A stretch of DNA of 64,000 nt from CAIWHR01 sp963781285 (GCA_963781285.1 CAWAFI010000009.1:12944-76943); one strand, 5' to 3'; positions 16,540 through 26,446 are shown, counted from the stretch's first letter. Notes: a model not told the origin generated them from the sequence alone. Program-made: numbers and translations.

Positions 16540-18225
16540 TCAGATCGACGCGACCAGCTCAGCGACGGCGTCGGACGCGCCGCGTCCCTGCCGCCGCTGC
16601 TGCTGCGCGAGTGCGGCGCGAACGAAGCCGATGAACAGCGGATGGCCGCGACGCGGGTTCGACGTGAACTCGGGGTGGAACTGGCAGCCGAAGAACCACG
16701 GGTGCTGTGGTAGCTCGATCATTTCGCACAGGTCGCCCGCCACGGCACTCTTGGCGCGCGCGCCCACGGCCATTCCGGCCGCCTCGAGCCGCGGCAGGTA
16801 GTGATTGTTGACTTCATAGCGATGGCGGTGCCGCTCGGCGACGGCGGTCGCGCCGTAGATGCGGTGGGCGAGCGATCCCGGCACCACTTCGCAGGGCTGC
16901 GCACCGAGGCGCATCGTGCCGCCGAGATCCGAGCTCTCCGTGCGCTTCTCGATCGAGCCGTCGCGGTTCTGCCATTCGGTGATCAACGCGACCACCGGAT
17001 GCGGCGTCGCCGGCTCGAACTCGGTGCTGTTGGCGTCGGTGAGCCCCGCCTTGTGGCGTGCAAATTCGATCACCGCGAGCTGCATGCCAAGGCAGATGCC
17101 AAGATACGGGACGCCGTTCTCGCGGGCGTAGCGAATCGCTTCGATCTTGCCTTCGACGCCGCGCTTGCCGAATCCGCCGGGGACGAGGATCGCATCCATG
17201 CCGGCGAGGCAGTCGACGCCGTCGCGCTCGACGGCCTCGGAATCCACGTAATGGATGTGCACCTTGCTCCGCGCGTGAATGCCGGCGTGGATCAGCGCCT
17301 CGGACAGCGACTTGTACGATTCGGTCAGGTCGACGTACTTGCCGACCATCGCGATGTGCACCGCATGCTCGGGATGCTCGAGCGCATCGGTGAGCCGGGT
17401 CCACGACGACAGGTCGGTCGGCGGCGGCTGGATCTGCAGCTTCTTGCAGACGATCGCGTCGAGCCCTTCCGCGTGCAACGCCGCCGGTATCTTGTAGATC
17501 GAATCCGTGTCGAGCGCCGGGATGACCGCCTCGGGCGCGACGTTGGTGAAGAGCGCAATCTTGCGCCGGTCGCCGTCGGGCAGCGGCCGGTCGGCACGGC
17601 AGAGGATGACGTCGGGCTGGATGCCGATCTCACGCAACTCCTTCACCGAGTGCTGCGTGGGCTTGGTCTTCATCTCGCCGGCCGTCGCGATGAACGGCAC
17701 CAGCGTCAGGTGGATGTAGCAGACGTTTTCGCGCCCGAGCGTGATCCCCATCTGCCGGATCGCTTCGAGGAATGGCAGCGACTCGATGTCGCCGACGGTG
17801 CCGCCGACCTCGACCACCGCGACTTCGGCGTCGCCTGCGCCGGCCGTGATCCAGCTCTTGATCTCGTCGGTGATGTGCGGGATCACCTGCACGGTGCCGC
17901 CGAGGTAGTCGCCGCGGCGTTCCTTGCGGATCACGCTTTCGTAGATCTGGCCGGTCGTGAAATTGTTGCGCTTGCCCATCTTCACGTCGACGAAGCGCTC
18001 GTAGTGGCCGAGATCGAGGTCGGTCTCGGCGCCATCCTCGGTGACGAACACCTCGCCGTGCTGGAACGGGCTCATCGTTCCAGGATCGACGTTGATGTAC
18101 GGGTCGAGCTTGAGATTGGTGACGCGGACGCCGCGGGAAGCGAGGATGGCGGCAAGGGAGGCGGCGGCGATGCCCTTCCCCAACGAGGAAACGACGCCGC
18201 CGGTCACAAACACGAACTTGGTCAT
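16540..18225 (-). CDS. pyrG: CTP synthase
   Basis: Glutamine-dependent CTP synthase of about 561 aa. The synthetase domain starts TKFVFVTGGVVSSLGKGIAA, with the P-loop-like segment, and continues with DPYINVDPGTMSPFQHGEVFV and VEVGGTVGDIES. The C-terminal class I glutaminase has the nucleophile Cys in YLGICLGMQLAVIEFA and the His-Pro-Glu triad part in FFGCQFHPEFTSNP. The ATG at 18225 is preferred over an in-frame TTG at 18234 because homologues begin MTKF. It heads the pyrG-kdsA-eno-ftsB block. Confidence 0.98.
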   Translation of the reverse strand: MTKFVFVTGGVVSSLGKGIAAASLAAILASRGVRVTNLKLDPYINVDPGTMSPFQHGEVFVTEDGAETDLDLGHYERFVDVKMGKRNNFTTGQIYESVIRKERRGDYLGGTVQVIPHITDEIKSWITAGAGDAEVAVVEVGGTVGDIESLPFLEAIRQMGITLGRENVCYIHLTLVPFIATAGEMKTKPTQHSVKELREIGIQPDVILCRADRPLPDGDRRKIALFTNVAPEAVIPALDTDSIYKIPAALHAEGLDAIVCKKLQIQPPPTDLSSWTRLTDALEHPEHAVHIAMVGKYVDLTESYKSLSEALIHAGIHARSKVHIHYVDSEAVERDGVDCLAGMDAILVPGGFGKRGVEGKIEAIRYARENGVPYLGICLGMQLAVIEFARHKAGLTDANSTEFEPATPHPVVALITEWQNRDGSIEKRTESSDLGGTMRLGAQPCEVVPGSLAHRIYGATAVAERHRHRYEVNNHYLPRLEAAGMAVGARAKSAVAGDLCEMIELPQHPWFFGCQFHPEFTSNPRRGHPLFIGFVRAALAQQQRRQGRGASDAVAELVASI

Positions 18226-18318
18226 GGGCGACAAGTCCCGGAAATTTCTATTTTACACGGATTCCGCCCTCGACAATGGCGCGGCGCTCGCGGCCCGCTC
18301 GGCAGCCGCATCCACACG

Positions 18319-19716
18319 TCATTGGCAAGCCGCCAGACCGGCCGCGAGACGCGCGCGCGTCGTGTCGCGTCCGAGCAGTGCAAGAGTGGCATCGATCGCC
18401 GGCGTCTCGCGGGTGCCGCAGATGAGCACGCGCAGCGGCATCATCACCCGTGGCGGCTTCAGCGCATGCTTGGCCGCAGTGGCCCTGAGCGTGGCGCCGA
18501 TCTCCTCGCGTGTCCACGCAAGGGACTCGAACGCAACGAGCAGCTCGGAGAGCGCGCCCCGATTGGAGGCGTCGACCTCTCCGCCGATCTTCACGGCATC
18601 CGGATGCGGCGTCGCGTAGAAGTAATGCGCGGCGTCGGCCATTTCGGTCAGCGTCGCCACACGATCTCGCAGCAGAGTCGCGACAGGTCCCGGCGCCGGG
18701 CCTCTCGCCGCATCGAGTCCTGCACGTTCGAGATACGGAACGAGGCGCCGGCCCAGCTCGTCTTCGGGCAACCGTTTCATATGCTCGTGGTTGACCCATT
18801 TCAGCTTGTCGGGATCGAAACGCCCGGGCGAGGAGGACAGGCCTGCGAGATCGAACCACGCCAGAAGCTGCTCGCGCGAGAAAATCTCGTCATCGCCGTG
18901 CGCCCATCCGAGGCGTGCCAGGTAGTTGACGACCGCCTCGGGCAGGTAGCCGTCGTCGCGATATTGCAGCACGCTCTTGGCGCCGTGCCGCTTGGAGAGC
19001 TTGTCGCCCTCCGGGGTCAGCACGGTGGGCAGGTGGGCGTAAACGGGCGTCGTACCGCCCAGCGCCTGCAAGATGTTGATCTGGCGCGGCGTGTTGTTCA
19101 CGTGGTCGTCGCCACGGATCACGTGCGTGATGCCCATGTCGAGGTCGTCGACAACGACGCAGAAGTTGTAGGTCGGCGTACCGTCGGCACGTGCGAGCAC
19201 GAGGTCGTCGAGTTCCGCGTTGGCGATCTCGATTCGACCTTTCACCGCGTCGTCCCACGCCACGGTACCGCCGAGCGCGTTCTTGAACCGGATGACCGGC
19301 GCCACGCCGGGCGGAGGGACGCGCCCCGCCGCATTCTCCGGACGCCACCGACCGTCGTAGCGGGGCTTCTCGCCGCGCGCCATCTGCGCGGCGCGGAGGT
19401 CGTCCAATTCCTTTGCCGACATGTAGCAGTGGTACGCAAGTCCGCGGGCGAGCATGTCGGAGAGCACCGCACGATAGCGCTCCCTGCGGTCCATCTGGTA
19501 GTACGGACCTTCGTCGTAGTCGAGCCCCAGCCAGGCCATTGCGTCGAGGATTGCCTGCACGGCCTCGGGCGACGATCGCTCGACGTCGGTGTCCTCGATG
19601 CGCAGGATGAAAACCCCGTGGTGTTTGCGCGCGAACGCCCACGGAAACAGCGCCGAGCGGATATTGCCGAGGTGGATGAAACCCGTCGGACTGGGAGCGA
19701 AGCGAGTGCGGACCAT
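18319..19716 (-). CDS. gltX: Glutamyl-tRNA synthetase
   Basis: Class Ib aminoacyl-tRNA synthetase of 465 aa, a normal length. The HIGH-type motif is in RFAPSPTGFIHLGNIRSAL and the KMSKS-type motif in DKLSKRHGAKSV. The anticodon-binding domain occupies the C-terminal third. The ATG at 19716 overlaps the stop of the preceding transglutaminase gene by four bases (ATGA); the longer frame running to 20202 only reads through that gene. This places a housekeeping gene at the end of the Anbu cluster transcript, although it may also have its own promoter. Confidence 0.97.
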   Translation of the reverse strand: MVRTRFAPSPTGFIHLGNIRSALFPWAFARKHHGVFILRIEDTDVERSSPEAVQAILDAMAWLGLDYDEGPYYQMDRRERYRAVLSDMLARGLAYHCYMSAKELDDLRAAQMARGEKPRYDGRWRPENAAGRVPPPGVAPVIRFKNALGGTVAWDDAVKGRIEIANAELDDLVLARADGTPTYNFCVVVDDLDMGITHVIRGDDHVNNTPRQINILQALGGTTPVYAHLPTVLTPEGDKLSKRHGAKSVLQYRDDGYLPEAVVNYLARLGWAHGDDEIFSREQLLAWFDLAGLSSSPGRFDPDKLKWVNHEHMKRLPEDELGRRLVPYLERAGLDAARGPAPGPVATLLRDRVATLTEMADAAHYFYATPHPDAVKIGGEVDASNRGALSELLVAFESLAWTREEIGATLRATAAKHALKPPRVMMPLRVLICGTRETPAIDATLALLGRDTTRARLAAGLAACQ

Positions 19717-22700
19717 CACCTGGGGCCCGGCATCCAGCGCAGGTCGAGTGTCGTTGGCGTCGCCGGATTGGGGGGCTCGGCGGTCAATTTCATTCCGCCG
19801 GGTGTGTGGCCATGCGCCCAGAACCGCGCGTGGCGGCGCGCCTCGGCCTCGTTGGCGTTGACCGGAAACGTGTCGTAGTTGCGCCCGCCTGGATGCGCGA
19901 CGTGATAGGTGCAGCCGCCGAGCGCGCGCGCTGACCATGTGTCGACGAGGTCGAATACCAGCGGCGCCTGGACGTCGATCGTCGGATGCAGCGCCGACGG
20001 CGGATTCCAGGCACGGAAGCGCACGCCGGCCACGTATTCGCCGGGGATGCCCGTGGGCGCCAGCGGCAGCGCGCGGCCATTGCACGCAACACGGTGCCGC
20101 TCGCCGGTCATGCCGTTGACCTTGACCTGCAACCGCTCCACCGATGAGTCGACGTACCGGGCGGTGCCGCTGCCGCTCACCTCTTCGCCCAGCACGTGCC
20201 ACGGCTCGATTGCCTGGCGCAGCTCGATCGTCACGCCGTCATAGTCCACGGTGCCGAAGCGCGGGAAACGAAATTCGACGAACGGCGCGAACCACTCGCG
20301 CTCAAACGCATAACCGAACGCGACCAGGTCGGCGACGACGTCGTGGATGTCGGCCGCGACGAAATGCGGCAACAGCCAGCGGTCGTGCAGGGCCGTGCCC
20401 CAACGGACCAGCCGCCCCGGATAGGGCTGCTGCCAGAAGCGCGCGACCAGCGCGCGCAGAAGCAGCATCTGGACCGCGCTCATCCGGGCATGGGGTGGCA
20501 TTTCGAAGGCGCGGAATTCGAGCAGGCCGAGCCGCCCGCTCGGTCCGTCCGGCGAGTACAGCTTGTCGATCGAGAACTCGGCGCGATGGGTGTTGCCGGT
20601 CAGATCGGTCAGCAAGTGCCGCAGCAGCCGGTCGACCAGCCAGGGGGTCGCCGATTCCCCACCGGCTTTGTGCTTGCGGCTCATCTGCTGGAATGCGATC
20701 TCGAGCTCGTACAGGCGATCGTCGCGCGCTTCGTCGACGCGCGGTGCCTGACTCGTCGGACCGATGAAGGTCCCCGAGAACAGGTACGAGAGCGCCGGGT
20801 GATTCTGCCAATACGTGATGAGGCTTTGCAGCAGGTCGGGACGGCGCAGGAGCGGACTTTCGGCGGGCGTCGCGCCTCCCAGCGTGACGTGATTGCCCCC
20901 GCCGGTGCCCGTATGCCGGCCGTCGAGCATGAACTTCTCGGTCCCGAGACGCGCCTGCCGCGCCTCCTCGTAGAGCATCTCCGTCGTTGCAATCAGCTCG
21001 TCCCACGACGACGCCGGGTGGATGTTGACTTCGATGACGCCCGGGTCGGGGGTCACGCTGAGCACCTTGACGCGCGGATCGCGTGGCGGCGTATAACCCT
21101 CGATCGCGACTGCCTGCCCCACTCGCTTCGCCGCGCCTTCGACGGCCGCGAGAAGCGCAACGTAGTCCTCGAGGCGCTGCAGCGGCGGCATGAATACGTA
21201 GAGGTGACCAGCGCGAACCTGCGCGCAGAGTGCGGTCTTGATCACGTCCTTGGGCGCCAGCTTCGCTTCCTTTAGCCTGCGGTTCGCTTTCGTAGCGGCG
21301 AGCGTGGCATGTTCCGGCAGCTCGCCCCGCGGTGCGAACGGGTCGACCGCCCGCTCCGGATCGTCATCCTCGGGCAGCACCTCGGGCAGGGACTCCAACG
21401 GCAACCGCAGGCCGAGCGGCGAATCACCCGGAAGCGCGTAGAGCCGCTCGCGGCGCAGCGGCCACGGGTTGCTCTGCCATGCCGGCATCGGCTCGTCCTC
21501 GGGTGCGAAGGCACGCAACGGCAACACAAACCCGGCCGGACGGTCGAGACCCTGGCGCAGGAGCCGCGCCAGGCGCGCGCGCTCGTCCGGCTGTGTGAGG
21601 TCCGCCTGCAACGGATCGACATTCGCCGGCAGCGCCGACTCGATACCGAGCAGCTGCGGAACATCCTCGTGCGCAGTGATGACCAACGCAGGATCGAGTC
21701 CGAGTTCGCTGGCGAGCGTCGTGGCAAAGCGTTGGGCCGTCGCGATTTCAGCGTGCCCTGGCGCACGCGTGTCCGCAAGCAGCGCGGGATCACGCCACAG
21801 CGGCTCGCCATCCGCGCGCCACCAGACGCCGACGGCCCATCGCGGCAGCGGCTCTCCGGGATACCACTTGCCTTGTCCCGCATGCAGCAAGCCGCCGGGC
21901 GGAAGGCGGCTCGCGAGGCGATGCAGCAACGTTTCGGCGAGCTCGCGCTTCGTCGCCGAAAGCGCCTCGTAATTCCACTCGGGGCCGTCCATGTCGTCGA
22001 TCGACACGAAAGTCGGCTCACCCCCCTGCGTCAGGCGAACGTCGTGCTTGACCAGGTCGGCGTCGACCCGGCGGCCGAGATCGCCGATCGTGTCCCACTG
22101 CGCGTCGCTGTACGGCTTCGTCACGCGTGGATCCTCGTGCACTCGCGCGACGCTCATCGTGAACGAGAATGCGACGGCACACGGGTCGGTGTAGCCGATC
22201 ACCGGCGCGGCATTGCCGGGATCCGCCGTGCACGCGAGCGGCAGGTGGCCTTCGCCGGCGAGCAGCCCCGACGTCGGGTCGAGCCCGATCCAGCCGGCGC
22301 CGGGCAGGTAGACCTCGGCCCAGGCGTGCAGATCGGTGAAGTCGCGGTCGGGACCCGCGGGACCATCGAGCGGCTTCACGTCGGCGACGAGCTGAATCAG
22401 GTAACCCGAGGCAAAGCGCGCGGCGAGGCCGAGCTGCCGCAGAATCTGCACCAGGAGCCAGCCGGTATCGCGGCACGAACCGCAGGCCTGCTCCAGCGTT
22501 TCGTCCGGCGCCTGCACGCCAGGCTCCATCCGCACGAGATATTTGATCTCGTTCTGCAACTCCTGGTTCAGCCGCACCAGCATGTCGACCGTCTTGTCGC
22601 TCGGCTCGATCGTCGCGCGAAAGCGCTCGACCCAGGCTGCGAAGCGCGGTCCCGCGGGTACCTTTTCGAGGAACGGAATCAGCTCCTTCGCGAGCGCTGG

Positions 22701-23021
22701 CGCGTACACGAACGGGTAGTGTTCGGCATACGGCTCGACGAAGAAGTCGAACGGGTTGGTCACCGTCATGTCGGCCGTCAAGTCGACGACGATGTCCAGC
22801 ATTTCGGTCGGTGCGGTGAAGACGAGCCGCGCGACCCAGTTACCGTAAGGATCCTGCTGCCAGTTGAGGAAATACCGGTCCGGCGTGACGTTCAGCGAAT
22901 AGCCGAGGACGGGCGTGCGGCAATGCGGCGCGGGCCGCAGGCGGATTTCGTGCGGCGAAAGATTGACCTGCCGGTCGAAGCGATAGGTTGTGCGGTGCTG
23001 CAGCGCGACGCGAATGGCCAT
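19716..23021 (-). CDS. Transglutaminase-like / DUF2126 fusion protein (Anbu cluster)
   Basis: Large protein of 1101 aa. Residues 1-90 are the bacterial transglutaminase-like N-terminal domain (LSPHEIRLRPAP). The transglutaminase core has the catalytic Cys in EQACGSCRDTGWLLVQIL near residue 183, His in DLHAWAEVYLPGAGWIG and Asp in GLDPTSG. Residues from about 300 to the end are the DUF2126 module, including GGEPTFVSIDDMDGPEWN and DGRHTGTGGGNHVTLGG. The gene lies 14 bp after the Anbu gene. In the known Anbu gene neighbourhood this protein is thought to act on amide bonds of a peptide-like product; the true substrate is unknown. Confidence 0.93.
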   Translation of the reverse strand: MAIRVALQHRTTYRFDRQVNLSPHEIRLRPAPHCRTPVLGYSLNVTPDRYFLNWQQDPYGNWVARLVFTAPTEMLDIVVDLTADMTVTNPFDFFVEPYAEHYPFVYAPALAKELIPFLEKVPAGPRFAAWVERFRATIEPSDKTVDMLVRLNQELQNEIKYLVRMEPGVQAPDETLEQACGSCRDTGWLLVQILRQLGLAARFASGYLIQLVADVKPLDGPAGPDRDFTDLHAWAEVYLPGAGWIGLDPTSGLLAGEGHLPLACTADPGNAAPVIGYTDPCAVAFSFTMSVARVHEDPRVTKPYSDAQWDTIGDLGRRVDADLVKHDVRLTQGGEPTFVSIDDMDGPEWNYEALSATKRELAETLLHRLASRLPPGGLLHAGQGKWYPGEPLPRWAVGVWWRADGEPLWRDPALLADTRAPGHAEIATAQRFATTLASELGLDPALVITAHEDVPQLLGIESALPANVDPLQADLTQPDERARLARLLRQGLDRPAGFVLPLRAFAPEDEPMPAWQSNPWPLRRERLYALPGDSPLGLRLPLESLPEVLPEDDDPERAVDPFAPRGELPEHATLAATKANRRLKEAKLAPKDVIKTALCAQVRAGHLYVFMPPLQRLEDYVALLAAVEGAAKRVGQAVAIEGYTPPRDPRVKVLSVTPDPGVIEVNIHPASSWDELIATTEMLYEEARQARLGTEKFMLDGRHTGTGGGNHVTLGGATPAESPLLRRPDLLQSLITYWQNHPALSYLFSGTFIGPTSQAPRVDEARDDRLYELEIAFQQMSRKHKAGGESATPWLVDRLLRHLLTDLTGNTHRAEFSIDKLYSPDGPSGRLGLLEFRAFEMPPHARMSAVQMLLLRALVARFWQQPYPGRLVRWGTALHDRWLLPHFVAADIHDVVADLVAFGYAFEREWFAPFVEFRFPRFGTVDYDGVTIELRQAIEPWHVLGEEVSGSGTARYVDSSVERLQVKVNGMTGERHRVACNGRALPLAPTGIPGEYVAGVRFRAWNPPSALHPTIDVQAPLVFDLVDTWSARALGGCTYHVAHPGGRNYDTFPVNANEAEARRHARFWAHGHTPGGMKLTAEPPNPATPTTLDLRWMPGPR

Positions 23022-23035
23022 TGACCGCTAGCCTG

Positions 23036-23767
23036 CTAAGCCCAGTCGGGATTGGGGAGTTGCGCGAACACCCGCCGCAGCCCTTCGCCCCATTCGGTAT
23101 GGACCATCAGGTAATACGGGTCGGTTTCCTCGATCCGGCGCTGCAGCCGGACGGTCAGCGCGTCGGACTCGTAGACCAGCAGGTCGATCGGCAGACCGAC
23201 CGATATGTTCGAGCGCATCGTCGAGTCGAACGAGACCATCGTGCACTTGGTTGCGTCCACCAGCGACGTACCGCGGTTGACGACGCGGTCGATGATCGGC
23301 TTGCCGTACTTTGTCTCACCGGACTGGAAATAGCACGTTTCGTCGGTCGCCTCGATGAAATTGCCCTCGCTGTAGATGTTGAACAGCCGGGGGACCTCAC
23401 CGCGGACCTGCCCGCCGACCAGGAAGCTGGCGCCGGCGTCGATGTTGTTCTGCATCAGATAGGGGCCGTCGCGGGTCTTCACGTCGCGCAGTGCGTCACC
23501 TAGCAGGCGCGCCACATCGAACATCGACGTCGCGTTCCACAGCGTCAACGGGTTGTCTTGCGCCCGCGCGCGCTGCTCCACGATGTTGATCGCGTTCTGG
23601 GTGATGGAAAGGTTCCCCGACGACAGCATGACAATCACGCGCTCGCCGGGCTGGACGAACGTCCGCATCTTGGAGAAACGCGACACCTGGTCCACTCCGG
23701 CATTGGTGCGGGAGTCCGAGGCAAAGATCATCCCGGCATCGAGGGACATCGCGACGCAATAGGTCAT
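23036..23767 (-). CDS. Proteasome-type peptidase Anbu
   Basis: Predicted self-assembling Ntn-hydrolase of 243 aa. The N-terminus is MTYCVAMSLDAGMIFASDSR. Removal of Met exposes Thr2 as nucleophile, and the Asp and Ser/Thr positions of the 20S/HslV fold follow (FASDSRTNAGVDQ). GGQVRGEVPRLFNIYSEGN and FDSTMRSNISVGLPID are further family segments. The length exceeds HslV (about 175 aa) and matches Anbu. There is no propeptide. The gene is 42 bp after the alpha-E gene and 14 bp before the transglutaminase gene. No unfoldase gene is adjacent, so, as for other Anbu systems, the protein substrate is not evident. Confidence 0.92.
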   Translation of the reverse strand: MTYCVAMSLDAGMIFASDSRTNAGVDQVSRFSKMRTFVQPGERVIVMLSSGNLSITQNAINIVEQRARAQDNPLTLWNATSMFDVARLLGDALRDVKTRDGPYLMQNNIDAGASFLVGGQVRGEVPRLFNIYSEGNFIEATDETCYFQSGETKYGKPIIDRVVNRGTSLVDATKCTMVSFDSTMRSNISVGLPIDLLVYESDALTVRLQRRIEETDPYYLMVHTEWGEGLRRVFAQLPNPDWA

Positions 23768-23809
23768 CGTGCGACAGAGCTGGAAAAAAGAGCGATTCTA
23801 CCTTGCGCG

Positions 23810-24766
23810 TCAGTATCCCGGCACCAGGAAGTGCCGGCTGATGTCATCGCCGAGCGCCGAAATCCGGTCGAGAAAATCCATCAGATACTCGTGCAGGCCC
23901 TGGCGGATGATGTCGTCGGTCTTGCCGTAGTGCAGCTTGGCGTGCAGCTCGCCCGCGACGCGCTCGATCTCCCGACTCCCCTCGTCGCACAGCCTTTCCA
24001 GCGATTCGTAAATGAAGTTCATGCTGGCGTGGAGCGAGCGCGGCATGTCCTCGCGCAGGATCAGCAGCTCCGCGACCCGGCGCGGCGTGATCACGTCGCT
24101 GTATATCTTGCGGTAGGACTCGAAGCCGGATACCGAGCGCAACAAGGCACCCCACTGATAATAGTCGACGGCGCCGCCGACATCGGCGGCGCTGGGGAGC
24201 AGCGTGTGGTATTTGACGTCGAGGATGCGCGCCGTGTTGTCGGCGCGCTCGAGGTGCGTGCCGAGACGAAGGAAGTGGTAAGCCTCGTCGCGCAGCATCG
24301 TGCCGAACGTGACGCCGCGGAAAAGATGCGAGCGCAGCTTCACCCAGTCGAGAAACGCCGAGATCCCCTGCTCCTCGATTCGCGCGTAGTCGTAGCGCCG
24401 CATCTCCAGCCAGGCCGAGTTCAAGTCCTCGTACATCTCGGATGTGATCGCGCCGCGGACGGCTCGTGCCGACTCCCGGGCGGCGCGCAGGCAGCAGTAG
24501 ATCGACGACGGGTTGGCGGTGTCGAGGATCATCAGCCGGAGCACGTTCTCGGCGGAGAGCTGCGGGTAGCGCTGATAGTAGGCCGTCGCGAGTCCCGACG
24601 TGACGAGCGGGACCGCCCATGGCTCGGCCCAGGCGAGCCCCGGCGCAACCGCCTCGTACGGTAGCAGCGACATCCGCCAGGTCACGTCGAGCAGTCGTGC
24701 CGCGTTTTCGGCGCGCTCGATGTGGCGCGCCATCCAGAACAGCTCGTTTGCGGTGCGGCAGAGCAT
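23810..24766 (-). CDS. Alpha-E domain protein (DUF403)
   Basis: Helical protein of 318 aa with the family N-terminus CRTANELFWMARHIERAENA, in which conserved Arg, Glu and Asn residues alternate along a helix. A second ERADNTARILDVKYH segment near residue 175 resembles the first, and the C-terminus reads SALGDDISRHFLVPGY. The gene lies 11 bp after the ATP-grasp gene. Alpha-E proteins occur almost always with circularly permuted ATP-grasp proteins and are presumed to help them, but their biochemical role is not established. Confidence 0.92.
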   Translation of the reverse strand: MLCRTANELFWMARHIERAENAARLLDVTWRMSLLPYEAVAPGLAWAEPWAVPLVTSGLATAYYQRYPQLSAENVLRLMILDTANPSSIYCCLRAARESARAVRGAITSEMYEDLNSAWLEMRRYDYARIEEQGISAFLDWVKLRSHLFRGVTFGTMLRDEAYHFLRLGTHLERADNTARILDVKYHTLLPSAADVGGAVDYYQWGALLRSVSGFESYRKIYSDVITPRRVAELLILREDMPRSLHASMNFIYESLERLCDEGSREIERVAGELHAKLHYGKTDDIIRQGLHEYLMDFLDRISALGDDISRHFLVPGY

Positions 24767-24777
24767 CGGCGCCTCGC

Positions 24778-26193
24778 TTACCCCGCGATGACCCAGGTGT
24801 CCTTCGTGCCCCCGCCTTGCGACGAGTTCACGACGAGGGAACCGTCACGCAGCGCGACGCGTGTCAGGCCGCCCGGCACCAGGTTCACCTGCGGGCCCGA
24901 CAGCACGTAGGGCCGGAGGTCAACGTGCCGGGGTGCGAGGCCCGCTTCGACGAACGTCGGGCAGGTGGACAACGCCAGCGTCGGCTGCGCGATGTACTTG
25001 TCGGGCGTCGCGACAATGCGAGCCCGGAACGCCTCGCGCTCGGCCGTCGTCGACGCCGGGCCGATCAGCATCCCGTAACCGCCCGCACCGTGGACTTCCT
25101 TCACGACCAGCTCGGCGAGATGCGCCAGCGCGTAGTCGCAGTCGTCAGGCCGGTGCAAACGGTACGTCGGAACGTTGTTCAGCACCGGCTCCTCGGACAG
25201 GTAGAAGCGGATCATGTCCGGCACGTACGGATAGATCGACTTGTCGTCGGCGACACCCGTGCCGATCGCGTTGGCGAGCGTCACGCGCCCGGCCCGATAG
25301 GCCGCGAAGAGCCCCGGCACGCCGAGCGTCGAATCGGCGCGGAACGCGCGCGGGTCGAGGAAGTCGTCGTCGACCCGCCGGTAGATCACGTGGACGCGCT
25401 GCGGGCCCTTGGTCGTCCGCATGTAGACGGTGTCGTTCTGAACGAACAGGTCCTGTCCCTCGACCAGCTCGACACCCATTTGCTGTGCGAGAAAGGCGTG
25501 CTCGAAATACGCGGAGTTGTAGACGCCCGGAGTCAGCACGGCTACCGTCGGCGACTCCTCGCCGGCCGGCGCGAGCGCGTGCAGGTTCTCCAGCAGCAGG
25601 TCGGGATAGTGCTGGACCGGCCGGATCGCCTGCGTCGCGAAGAGCTCCGGAAAGAGCCGCATCATCATCCTGCGGTTCTCGAGCATGTAGGAGACGCCGG
25701 AGGGAACCCGGAGGTTGTCCTCGAGCACGTAGTACTCGCCTTCGCCCGCGCGGACGATGTCGACCCCGGCGATGTGCGCATAGACACCGCCCGGCACGTC
25801 CATCCCTTGCATTTCGGCGCGATACTGCGCGTTGCCAAGGACCCGGTCGCGCGGCACGACGCCGGCCGCCAGGATCTTCTGCTCGTGATAGACGTCGTGC
25901 AGGAAGGCGTTCAATGCTTGCACGCGTTGCCGCAGACCGCGGTCGAGCATCCGCCATTCATCGGCCGGAATGATGCGCGGAACGATGTCGAACGGGATCA
26001 GCCGTTCGTTTCCCGATTCCTCGCCATACACCGCGAACGTGATGCCCAAGCGGTGGAACGCATGGTCGGCTTCCTCCCGCTTCTGTGCAATGCGCGCGGC
26101 CGCAGTCCGTTCGAGCCATCCCGCAAAAGCCTGGTAATGCGGGCGGATCGTCCCGTCGGGGGACCGCATTTCGTCGTAGGGGAGACGGGACAT
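24778..26193 (-). CDS. Circularly permuted ATP-grasp protein (amide ligase-like)
   Basis: Protein of 471 aa of the circularly permuted type-2 ATP-grasp family (DUF404/DUF407). Visible parts are TFAVYGEESGNERLIPFDI, FLHDVYHEQKIL, the ATP-binding YVLEDNLRVPSGVSYMLENR, VAVLTPGVYNSAYFEHAFL and GAGGYGMLIGPAST, with QGGGTKDTWV at the C-terminus. The start at 26193 (MSRLPYDEMR) drops an unsupported 53-residue leader. It is the first gene of the minus-strand cluster ATP-grasp, alpha-E, Anbu, transglutaminase. Related enzymes form amide bonds, so the cluster may make and trim a small peptide or peptide tag; that is a published idea, not shown here. Confidence 0.92.
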   Translation of the reverse strand: MSRLPYDEMRSPDGTIRPHYQAFAGWLERTAAARIAQKREEADHAFHRLGITFAVYGEESGNERLIPFDIVPRIIPADEWRMLDRGLRQRVQALNAFLHDVYHEQKILAAGVVPRDRVLGNAQYRAEMQGMDVPGGVYAHIAGVDIVRAGEGEYYVLEDNLRVPSGVSYMLENRRMMMRLFPELFATQAIRPVQHYPDLLLENLHALAPAGEESPTVAVLTPGVYNSAYFEHAFLAQQMGVELVEGQDLFVQNDTVYMRTTKGPQRVHVIYRRVDDDFLDPRAFRADSTLGVPGLFAAYRAGRVTLANAIGTGVADDKSIYPYVPDMIRFYLSEEPVLNNVPTYRLHRPDDCDYALAHLAELVVKEVHGAGGYGMLIGPASTTAEREAFRARIVATPDKYIAQPTLALSTCPTFVEAGLAPRHVDLRPYVLSGPQVNLVPGGLTRVALRDGSLVVNSSQGGGTKDTWVIAG

Positions 26194-26393
26194 GGAAGAT
26201 TTCGCGGACGTGCGGGATGGGGCCTCGGGCGGCAGGCAATTCCCGGGCCATGAGGGAAAGTGCCGCTGCCGCAGGGGGTTATCCCGGCGACGCTTGCCGC
26301 CGGCATATCCGGATCCCCAATCCGGGGCATCGGGTGCACCGCAGCAGTGCATTTTTTGTCATGGACACGATACTACAAACCATGACTTTCGGT

Positions 26394-26423
26394 TTGACCC
26401 TGGTCTTTACCGCGTGGTTAAAT
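26394..26423 (+). promoter_or_regulatory. Candidate promoter of tRNA-Val
   Basis: TTGACC at 26394-26399 and TTAAAT at 26418-26423 with an 18-bp spacer lie 23 bp before the tRNA. The gap between the ATP-grasp gene and the tRNA (253 bp) holds no other gene that I can support. Confidence 0.5.
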
Positions 26424-26446
26424 CACGGCTCCTGTCTGGGTTCGCG

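Noticed and set aside
16801..19878. Plus-strand frame of 1025 codons opposite pyrG and gltX
   Set aside because: Antisense shadow of two clear housekeeping genes in GC-rich DNA; composition is Arg/His-rich without domains.
19717..20202. N-terminal extension of gltX
   Set aside because: It lies inside the transglutaminase/DUF2126 gene in another frame; GltX begins at MVRTRFAPSPTG.
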